From the NCBI GenBank assembly GCA_035303945.1, contig DATGQZ010000065.1:12915-76914 (forward strand): a DNA stretch of 64,000 bases. The letters run 5' to 3'. The notes beneath the pieces were generated by a model that did not search any database, was not told the origin of the DNA, and saw only the letters and a program-made list of their open reading frames with translations. Shown one piece after another: positions 44,901-51,620 of the stretch; the stretch's first letter is position 1, and each line of letters begins with the position of its first letter. The position numbers and the translations under genes are program-made. This DNA is from DATGMS01 sp035303945 (GTDB taxonomy: Bacteria > Bacteroidota > Bacteroidia > Cytophagales > Cyclobacteriaceae).

Positions 44901-45164
44901 AAAACTTTTGAAAAATACCGCCAGGTGATTCTTCAATCCAAGCTGCTAATGGTAAGGGGGAAGATTCAGGTAGAGGGGGAAGTCATACATGTCATTGTCC
45001 ATTCGTGTCACAACCTGACCGGATTGATGCAGCTCGCTGCAGAATCAAGGGATATTGGTGCTGTGGCTAATCCACAATCATCCAAACTGAAAAAACTGGC
45101 GGAGAAAGGTTCTTCAGGTAAACTGGTGCAGGGTCAATTATTTCCTTCCCGGGATTTTAGATAA
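41964..45164 (+). CDS. dnaE2: error-prone DNA polymerase III alpha subunit DnaE2
   Basis: This 1066-residue C-family polymerase has an N-terminal PHP domain (YSELQVTTNFSFLRGGSHPEE), the polymerase core with catalytic acids in PDIDVDFEHERREDV, GRGSAANSVVCYCLG, VRPGPIQGDMVHPYLRRR and FGSYGFPESHAASFA, and a C-terminal OB domain (GLITVRQRPGTAKGVLFITIEDE). These mark DnaE2 rather than the replicative DnaE1. It performs translesion synthesis with ImuA and ImuB. The ATG at 41964 is chosen; an open frame from 41889 would overlap imuB and adds nothing conserved. Confidence 0.95.
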   Translation: MDYSELQVTTNFSFLRGGSHPEEFVDRAIALGYKEIAVTDRNTLAGIVRAYTAAKGKAIRFIPGCRLDLLDGPSLLAYPTDKEAYAHLSSILTKGNLRAEKGECHLYKEDVYEQSKGLKFIVIPPDHLNEHYEFDPGFVKTLMEYKEAFNQDIYLRASFSYSGDDHKKLYRLSQLAAQLEAPMVATNDVYYHVKERRELQDILTCIREKCTIHHAGFLLHANAERYLKPLEEMHRLFREFPDAIYRNKEIAEACQFSLDQLKYQYPEEITSGGRKPQDELIHLTWEGAKERFGDHIPKNIQSTLQYELDFIQQKNYASYFLTVYDLVRFARERGILCQGRGSAANSVVCYCLGITSVDPSKFKLLFARFMSDARNEPPDIDVDFEHERREDVMQYIYEKYGRDRAGIVATVTRVHWKGAVRDVGKAMGLSLDAVDKLSKSEYEYTHEWLEKGELSMQGFDSKDAHLRKVLELTTAYISFPRQLGQHTGGFVITRDKLSDLCPVLNARMENRTCIEWDKDDIDALGFLKVDVLALGMLTCIRKGFDLAKAHYGLDLTLANIPQDDPKVYDMVSHADTIGVFQIESRAQMSMLPRLRPREFYDLVIEVAIVRPGPIQGDMVHPYLRRRNGEEDVEYPSQELEEILGRTLGVPLFQEQAMEIAIVAAGFTPAEADGLRRSMATFKAKGLVSQYHKKLVEGMVAKGYQEEFAQRVFKQLEGFGSYGFPESHAASFALLVYVSSWIKCHYPDVFAAALLNSQPMGFYQPAQLVIDARKHGVQVKPIDVNFSIWDHSLEEQVGKFRSLRLGFRQIKGIREEDIAILVANRTKPYAHILELINAGVNESALERLADADAFRSLGLERRDALWQIAALNGRPVGIFKELPPSDDPPIALPPLSAMEQVVQDYGTTSLSLKAHPVSLIRHELNRLQITPTGSLPNLKNASLVNVCGLITVRQRPGTAKGVLFITIEDETGYANLVVWAKTFEKYRQVILQSKLLMVRGKIQVEGEVIHVIVHSCHNLTGLMQLAAESRDIGAVANPQSSKLKKLAEKGSSGKLVQGQLFPSRDFR

Positions 45165-45314
45165 CCTGCCCTTAAACGGTATTGCCGGCTAGATTCACAA
45201 ACGCTTTTTCAACTCTTGGGATAAAATAGTATAGTCATTGGACAAGAAGGAATAATGGTCTTAGCATTTAAAATCGCATTTTTGTTTTGATACACTAAAT
45301 CCAATAACCTAGCT

Positions 45315-46469
45315 ATGTACATACGCGCATTTCTGTTTTTATTTCTGCTAATAATAAGCTGGGCTACATATGCCCAACAGGAAGGCAGGCATATTGAACA
45401 CAAGATCCTGTTTCAACAAAATGGTAAATATGGCGGTTGGCCTGCCAATCATGGGGTTTGGGTATGGGAGGACGAGATACTGGTGGGTTTTGTGGCAGCC
45501 TCCTATAAACAGTCCAATGCTGGTCTGCATACTTATGACCCTAGTACTGCCGAAAGTCATTATGCACGTAGTTTGGACGGTGGAGAAACTTGGAGTATTC
45601 AGGATGCTTATTCTCTAGGTCAAAAGGCATGGGGGCATGATAACAATATTTCTAAGAACAGAGCTGATCCACCAGCCAAATTAAAAGAAGCTATGCCGGA
45701 CTTTACTGCTCCCGGTTTCGTCTTAACCTTTTTGAGGCACAACAATAATTACGGTCCTTCCCACTTTTATTATTCGGAAAATAAAGGAGCCTTGTGGAAA
45801 GGCCCATATAATTTTCCAAATATGGGTACACCCGGTATTGCCAACCGCACCGATTATCATGTGGAGGATAAGCAGACATTAGCGGTTTTTGTGACGAGTG
45901 CCAAATCCAATTCCAGAGAGGGGAGGGTTGGTTTTTCAAGAACAAAAGATGGCGGCCTAACTTGGGAACTGGTGTCTTGGATTACAGAAGAGCATGGGGG
46001 ATTTGATATTATGCCATCTTCTTTGCGTCTTTCGGATACAGAATGGTTGACCACGATTAGAACCCGCTATGAAAATGGCCAAAATTTAATTACCAGCTAT
46101 AGGTCCACGGACAATGGAAATACGTGGAGGAGATTGAAAGATCCTGTTCCTGATACCGGAAGAGGAGGCTCTCCTCCGGCTTTGCTCCAACTGAAAGATG
46201 GCAGATTGGCACTAGGCTATATTCACAGGAGTGAGTTTGGATCTCGTGTTCATGTACGGTTTAGCAGCGACCGTGGAGAATCTTGGAGCGATGAGATTAT
46301 TCTCCGCAGTGGTGATGGTGCCAATAGGGACGTAGGATATCCCCGTATGGTGCAGCGGAAGGACGGTAAGTTGGTGATGATTTATTACTGGAACAACGTT
46401 TTGGATCAAGATGCCAAGCCTTATCGGTATATTGCCGCCACCATTTTTGATCCGGAAACTTATAAATAA
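45315..46469 (+). CDS. BNR-repeat sialidase-like secreted protein
   Basis: The 384-residue protein has a signal peptide (MYIRAFLFLFLLIISWATYAQ) and a six-bladed-propeller pattern with Asp-boxes SLDGGETW, TKDGGLTW, STDNGNTW and SSDRGESW. The family includes exo-alpha-sialidases and other propeller glycosidases. I could not assign the full sialidase arginine triad, so the enzymatic specificity is open. It stands alone with a probable terminator downstream. It may act on host or algal glycans. Confidence 0.8.
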   Translation: MYIRAFLFLFLLIISWATYAQQEGRHIEHKILFQQNGKYGGWPANHGVWVWEDEILVGFVAASYKQSNAGLHTYDPSTAESHYARSLDGGETWSIQDAYSLGQKAWGHDNNISKNRADPPAKLKEAMPDFTAPGFVLTFLRHNNNYGPSHFYYSENKGALWKGPYNFPNMGTPGIANRTDYHVEDKQTLAVFVTSAKSNSREGRVGFSRTKDGGLTWELVSWITEEHGGFDIMPSSLRLSDTEWLTTIRTRYENGQNLITSYRSTDNGNTWRRLKDPVPDTGRGGSPPALLQLKDGRLALGYIHRSEFGSRVHVRFSSDRGESWSDEIILRSGDGANRDVGYPRMVQRKDGKLVMIYYWNNVLDQDAKPYRYIAATIFDPETYK

Positions 46470-46488
46470 GCATGCTTTTCTACCCGCT

Positions 46489-46515
46489 GAAGCCCTTGGT
46501 CAAACATGGGCTTTT
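46489..46515 (+). terminator. possible terminator after the sialidase-like gene
   Basis: GAAGCCC (46489-46495) pairs with GGGCTTTT (46508-46515), followed by CCTATTTT. The T tract is interrupted. Confidence 0.4.
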
Positions 46516-46672
46516 CCTATTTTAGAAAAGGACTCCAAGGAGAAGTACATATTATCATCTATAGATAAATCATTAATTTAGCTGTTGAATATAACTGATC
46601 CTTTGGATAAGGACAAAGGGAGAACTACTGAAAGAGGTATCCTGTTATCCCCATGATTCATGATTCATCAAC

Positions 46673-47356
46673 ATGCTTAAAAAAGAACGATATAAAGCTT
46701 TTGTAGATTACTTTTCAGCAAATATGCCGGTGGCGGAAACAGAGCTGGTATATGAAAATCCCTTTCAACTGTTGGTTGCGGTGGTGTTGTCGGCGCAGTG
46801 TACTGATAAAAGAATCAATATGGTTACACCTGCTCTTTTTCGGGATTTTCCGACGCCCATGCATTTAGCTGCCTCCAATTTTGATGAACTATATCCTTAC
46901 ATAAAATCTGTGTCTTACCCCAACAATAAGACCAAGCATTTACTGGGCTTGGGGAAGATGTTGGTCGAAGAGTTCAATGGGGAAATACCTTCCACAGTAA
47001 ATGAATTGGTCAAGCTGCCCGGGGTTGGACGAAAGACCGCCAATGTTATCACTTCTGTAGTTTGGAATCAGCCCAATATGCCCGTGGATACGCATGTGTA
47101 TCGGGTTTCCAAACGCCTTGGCTTAGTGCCAATGACTGCCAAGACCCCGCTAGAGGTAGAAAAGCATTTGATCAAGAATCTGCCTGCTAGCGTAGTCAGC
47201 AAAGCGCATCATTGGCTGATTTTACATGGCAGGTATGTATGCTTAGCCAGAAGACCTAAATGTGAATCCTGTCCCATCACTTATTTCTGTAAATATTTTG
47301 ATAAAAATAAGGTTACCATGCAGTTGGAAAAAGATTTAATCGATGGGGAAAGCTGA
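46673..47356 (+). CDS. nth: endonuclease III
   Basis: Nth (227 residues) is a DNA glycosylase and AP lyase for oxidised pyrimidines. The helix-hairpin-helix LPGVGRKTANVI carries the catalytic lysine and is followed by the catalytic aspartate in VDTHVYRVSKRLG. The 4Fe-4S cluster ligands are spaced Cys-x6-Cys-x2-Cys-x5-Cys (CLARRPKCESCPITYFC) near the end. Length is normal. It ends 3 bases before asnB; the link between the two is probably only transcriptional. Confidence 0.95.
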   Translation: MLKKERYKAFVDYFSANMPVAETELVYENPFQLLVAVVLSAQCTDKRINMVTPALFRDFPTPMHLAASNFDELYPYIKSVSYPNNKTKHLLGLGKMLVEEFNGEIPSTVNELVKLPGVGRKTANVITSVVWNQPNMPVDTHVYRVSKRLGLVPMTAKTPLEVEKHLIKNLPASVVSKAHHWLILHGRYVCLARRPKCESCPITYFCKYFDKNKVTMQLEKDLIDGES

Positions 47357-47359
47357 GGT

Positions 47360-49153
47360 ATGTGCGGAATTAACTTGGTGTTAAATGGACTAGATGGGGC
47401 AACCGCCATTCAGAAAATGATGGAGGCGACTGTTCATCGCGGTCCTGATCATTCTGCTTGGTACGCGATAGATGACCGTATTTTCGTCGCGGGCAACCGC
47501 CTGAAAACCTTGGATTTGAGTGAAGCCGCCAATCAGCCCGTAGTATTGAAAGATGGTTCGGCAACTTTAGTATGGAATGGAGCTTTGTATAACTTGGAGG
47601 CACTGAGAAATCAACTGCTGGATGAAGGGGTACAATTTGAGAGTAGAGCCGATGCGGAGGTATTGATTCAATGGCTGAAAAGCCAGGGTGAGAAGGGGAT
47701 CCAAAGATTGGAGGGAATGTACGCACTGATTTTTATTGACCATAGGAAAAAGAAAATCATAGTGGCGAGAGATCCTTATGGAAAAAAGCCGCTTTACTAT
47801 CACCACCATAAGGACAGGTGGCTGTTTTCTTCAGAGGCAAGAGGCATCATAGCTTCAGGTCTTGTGGAAAGGCAATTTAACACCAGTCAATATTTACCCT
47901 ACTTCTATTCCAGACACACATTTCCGGACCAGTCTTTTTTTGAAGGCGTGAAACAGGTGATGCCCGGGGAGATATATTCTATTGATTTTTCAGGATCAAT
48001 CCTATCGAAAACTACCTACACTTTTGACCAAACGCCACAACCCTTGCCCGACCTGAACAGCTTTAAAGAAATGGTGGTGGATGCTGTTTTAAAAAATTTT
48101 CACGCAGATGTGCCCGTTGGCCTGATCCTAAGTGGGGGCGTGGACAGCACATTACTGCTACAAGCTTGGTACCAGGAGACTGGGCAACCGCTGCATACCT
48201 TCACGGCGGTGTTTGCTGCTCCTTATCAATCCAAGTACAATGATCCTTCCTACGCTGCGCAAGTAGCAAAAAAGTACCGTTGCGCCCATCATGAAATTTT
48301 AATCACCCCTGAATTGGTGCTACAGCACTGGGACAGTTATATTTCTTCCCTAGACCAACCCGTCGGGGACAGTGCGAGCTTCTTGACCTGGATGATCGCC
48401 AAAGAAGCCAAGCAACACGTTAAAATATTGATCAGCGGTGCCGGTGCAGACGAACTGTTTAGTGGTTATGACCGCCATCAGGCTTTTAAGTGGTACCTAA
48501 GACATAGGAATAAACTCAGATTTTTATCGCAGCAGGATTGGGTGCATCGAATGCTTCCCAGACGGGTAAAAAAGCTGTTGAAGGCAGTAGCGGAGACACC
48601 CGAAGTTAGCTACCTTAATTTCTCGTCTCTTCAGACTATTCCAGTAGCTGAGCAAAAAGCTTTTCTTTCGTACTTCCCATCAGAATTCCCTCCTTACAAG
48701 GCTGCTTTGCTTTGGGATAGATCGTATTACCTGGTCAATGATATTCTCAAGATCCATGATAACGCCACCATGGCGCATGGTGTTGAGGGTCGGGCGCCTT
48801 ATTTGGATAAAGCACTGGTGACCTTAAGTCATTGTATGACGGAGGCGCAGCACCTGACTATGGAAGGTAAATTTTGGATGAAGCAATTACTAAAGCGAGA
48901 AGGTTGGGCATCTATTGCTTCTAGAAAAAAATTAGGTTTTGGCCTGCCTTTAGAAGAATGGCTGCAAGAAGATACTGCCTTCAGCAAGGAGGTTTTGGCA
49001 ACAGTAAAATCTTTTGGGGAAAGTGCTGGAGGGGAATTTCCGGACGAGATGAGCAATTTGGCTCGCCAACCTCATGAGCAAAAGCGGGAAGCATTTCTCC
49101 AGATATGGAACCTCTTTGTTTTGGCTAGTTGGAAAAGCTATCAGGGCTTATGA
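47360..49153 (+). CDS. asnB: asparagine synthase (glutamine-hydrolysing), exopolysaccharide-locus type
   Basis: The 597-residue protein has an N-terminal class II glutaminase domain with the catalytic Cys2 (MCGINLVLNG) and RGPDHS, then the synthetase domain with the PP-loop LSGGVDSTLLL and ISGAGADELFSGYDRH. AsnB-like paralogs inside capsule or exopolysaccharide loci often amidate a sugar acid or similar group instead of aspartate. The position at the head of this locus and the 4-base overlap with the first glycosyltransferase make that use plausible here, but unproven. Confidence 0.88.
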   Translation: MCGINLVLNGLDGATAIQKMMEATVHRGPDHSAWYAIDDRIFVAGNRLKTLDLSEAANQPVVLKDGSATLVWNGALYNLEALRNQLLDEGVQFESRADAEVLIQWLKSQGEKGIQRLEGMYALIFIDHRKKKIIVARDPYGKKPLYYHHHKDRWLFSSEARGIIASGLVERQFNTSQYLPYFYSRHTFPDQSFFEGVKQVMPGEIYSIDFSGSILSKTTYTFDQTPQPLPDLNSFKEMVVDAVLKNFHADVPVGLILSGGVDSTLLLQAWYQETGQPLHTFTAVFAAPYQSKYNDPSYAAQVAKKYRCAHHEILITPELVLQHWDSYISSLDQPVGDSASFLTWMIAKEAKQHVKILISGAGADELFSGYDRHQAFKWYLRHRNKLRFLSQQDWVHRMLPRRVKKLLKAVAETPEVSYLNFSSLQTIPVAEQKAFLSYFPSEFPPYKAALLWDRSYYLVNDILKIHDNATMAHGVEGRAPYLDKALVTLSHCMTEAQHLTMEGKFWMKQLLKREGWASIASRKKLGFGLPLEEWLQEDTAFSKEVLATVKSFGESAGGEFPDEMSNLARQPHEQKREAFLQIWNLFVLASWKSYQGL

Positions 49154-50373
49154 AGGTGATCTATGTCCATCAGTACTTTAAAACACCGGGAGAGGGAGGG
49201 GCTATTCGCTCGTTTCACTTGGCCAAAGGCCTGGTAGAAGCAGGGATAGAGGTGGAAATGGTCACTGCTCACAACAGAGGTCATTATGAGGTCCATTTAG
49301 TGGAGGGAATTAAAGTGCATTATCTGCCAATATCCTATGAACCTTCATATGGGATGTTGAGGCGGATTTGGGCTTTTAGGCGATTCGTGTCTGCGGCCAA
49401 AAAGCTGATTGCAAAATTACCCCGTCCTGATCTTTTTTACATCACATCCACTCCGCTTACGGTGGGACAAATTGGACTTTGGGTAAAGAAAACCCTGGCT
49501 ATTCCCTATATTTTTGAAGTGAGGGATCTATGGCCTGAGGCGCCGATACAAATCGGCATGGTCAAAAATCCCTTGTTGAAGAAGATGTTGTATCGTCTGG
49601 AAAAAAGCATCTATGAACAGGCGCTGCGGATAGTCGCGCTTTCGCCGGGGATCAAAAACTATATCGTAGCAAAAGTCCCTGATGCTCAGGTGGAATTGAT
49701 TCCGAATATTGCTGATACACGGTTCTTCTCACCAAGTCCAAAGGATATTCGTACGCTTCAGAGATTGGGGTTAACAGATTGCTTTACCCTTAGCTATACA
49801 GGTGCATTGGGTAAAGTCAATGCGCTGCAGCACTTTCTGTTCCTGGCCAAAGCAGCGATGGAAGAAGAGAAAAATTGGCAATTTGTGCTGATGGGACAGG
49901 GCGCAAAGGAAGTTGAACTTCGGCAATTAGCAGCAAAACTTCAACTCAAGAATCTAACGCTTATGCCTTTTGGCAACAAGTCGCAAGTACGCGATGTATT
50001 GTCCGTGACAGACATGGTATACATATCATTTGATGATCAGCCCGTATTACAATCCAATAGCCCCAATAAATTTTTCGATGCTTTGGCTGCTGGCAAAGCC
50101 ATTGTCATCAATCACCAGGGATGGATAGCCAGCTTGGTTAAAGAACATCAACTGGGCATCTATCACGCTAAAGATGATCACCCTTCGGCGCTGCAAGCGC
50201 TATCACGATATGCTGATCATCCCGAATGGTTACAGGCTGCGCAAAATAGATCAAGGAAACTTGGTGAACAGTATTTTTCCAAAGGTAAAGCCATACACCT
50301 TCTGTTACACACGTTGGACCCAAAGCGGTATAAGCTCGATCCTAACGAGCGGGCCGATAACCTGATTGTCTAA
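49150..50373 (+). CDS. glycosyltransferase, GT4-like (WbuB type)
   Basis: The 407-residue GT-B enzyme starts at ATG 49150, overlapping the asnB stop in ATGA. The N-domain begins KVIYVHQYFKTPGEGGAIRSF, followed by FEVRDLWPEAPIQIG. The C-domain shows YTGALGKVNALQHFL, FVLMGQGAKEVELR and the donor-binding SNSPNKFFDALAAGKAIV. The family adds N-acetyl-fucosamine or related sugars in O-antigen synthesis; the exact donor is unknown. Its 3' end overlaps gldB on the opposite strand by 32 bases. Confidence 0.88.
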   Translation: MKVIYVHQYFKTPGEGGAIRSFHLAKGLVEAGIEVEMVTAHNRGHYEVHLVEGIKVHYLPISYEPSYGMLRRIWAFRRFVSAAKKLIAKLPRPDLFYITSTPLTVGQIGLWVKKTLAIPYIFEVRDLWPEAPIQIGMVKNPLLKKMLYRLEKSIYEQALRIVALSPGIKNYIVAKVPDAQVELIPNIADTRFFSPSPKDIRTLQRLGLTDCFTLSYTGALGKVNALQHFLFLAKAAMEEEKNWQFVLMGQGAKEVELRQLAAKLQLKNLTLMPFGNKSQVRDVLSVTDMVYISFDDQPVLQSNSPNKFFDALAAGKAIVINHQGWIASLVKEHQLGIYHAKDDHPSALQALSRYADHPEWLQAAQNRSRKLGEQYFSKGKAIHLLLHTLDPKRYKLDPNERADNLIV

Positions 50374-51337
50374 AAATTTTGTCTGCATCCGTCTCAGCCA
50401 TGAGTTCGTTGATGGTCATCTGATTGTTGAATCTGTAATCATCGACGATGTTCCAACCAATCCAACGGCCCAACCTTCCGGGAGCATCCATGCTGATTTC
50501 ATCCGTAAATGGTGCTTCACCAGTGTATTTCCGAATTACAAATGCATTTGTTTCAAATAGCAGTTGGTTTTCGATGAAGTGGGACCAGATAAGCTCTTCG
50601 TTGGCATAGCTATCGGCGATTTCCTTGTCTGTATATCCGATGATATATTCATCCGAAGTGCAGGGCATCATTTCTTTTACGAAATGATAAGCCTTTCCGT
50701 AGTAGATCATTTCCGCCAGCATCGTTTTATCTTGGGGGTTGGTGGCATTGAAGCGTTGGGAGAGCGCTACCATGATAGTGGGGACAATATAATCTTGTTG
50801 GTACCTCTTAGCGATATAGCGGGGAAGATCAGCAGGCTGAAAGCGGTGGTCTTCTGGCAAAAAGTAATCCAACCCGATCACAACAATGTCTTCACTGATA
50901 TAGAGATCGGAATTAAAACCGCTTACCATGGTGTACACTTTCGGAACCTGAAATTCCGGAAAATGGTACTTTACGTATTTAAAGGCTTGTGTAAGCTCCT
51001 GCTCCACGTCGTTCACATCAGGGAAATGTTTCACTACTTCTTGATACAATTCCTGCATAGCCGTGTCTTGATGGACCCTGAGGAGTTCTTTTGCCAGTTC
51101 TTCCTTGCTGTCGTACAACCTCAGCTGGAGATATTGCTCAGTAAATTCCGGATATTCCTCAAGTATCCATAGTATTTCTTCTATATCTACCGTTTCAAAC
51201 AGTTTGGTATCCATCCTTTCGACATGGAGTGTTAGGGGTACCTGAAGAATCTCTTCAGATAAGCTGCACGTTGTCTGCTTTTTACATGCGGATAATAGGA
51301 CGGTAGCAAAGAGGCAGGTAATCAAGGTATGTTTCAT
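50342..51337 (-). CDS. gldB: gliding motility lipoprotein GldB
   Basis: The 331-residue product starts at ATG 51337, giving a lipoprotein signal MKHTLITCLFATVLLSAC. A frame open to 51433 adds a non-signal leader and is rejected. The body contains the GldB family pattern: HVERMDTKLFE, GFNSDLYISEDIVVIGLDYFLPED, RFQPADLPRYI, MLAEMIYYGKAYHFVKEMMP, PGRLGRWIGWNIV. GldB is needed for the SprA-linked gliding and type IX secretion machinery in Bacteroidota. It is on the opposite strand inside the polysaccharide locus. Confidence 0.9.
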   Translation of the reverse strand: MKHTLITCLFATVLLSACKKQTTCSLSEEILQVPLTLHVERMDTKLFETVDIEEILWILEEYPEFTEQYLQLRLYDSKEELAKELLRVHQDTAMQELYQEVVKHFPDVNDVEQELTQAFKYVKYHFPEFQVPKVYTMVSGFNSDLYISEDIVVIGLDYFLPEDHRFQPADLPRYIAKRYQQDYIVPTIMVALSQRFNATNPQDKTMLAEMIYYGKAYHFVKEMMPCTSDEYIIGYTDKEIADSYANEELIWSHFIENQLLFETNAFVIRKYTGEAPFTDEISMDAPGRLGRWIGWNIVDDYRFNNQMTINELMAETDADKIFRQSGYRPAR

Positions 51338-51620
51338 AGTTATAAAAAACGTCAAAAAGATAGTTTTTGTGTGCAACATCGTCAAAGGCACAAATTTAAC
51401 ATTTAACCTTGACTTTGGCTTCCTTGGTTTCAATGGGATTTAATTGGCAGGAATCGCCCTCAAAAGAATGGAATAATTATCTTTGCACAGGATTTTCCAT
51501 TATTGTGGGCTTTTTGTCCATTTTCTTCACATTCTTTCTCAGGATTGGGATTGAAGTGGCGAAGCTGTCTGTAATTTGTATCCATAGATCAAGTAGTTCA
51601 TGCTTTTCTCTTCTCATAAA

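Noticed and set aside
46651..46667. ATGATTC direct repeat before nth, resembling the ATGA boxes
   Set aside because: It is a tandem repeat and lacks the TCA half at the N6 distance.
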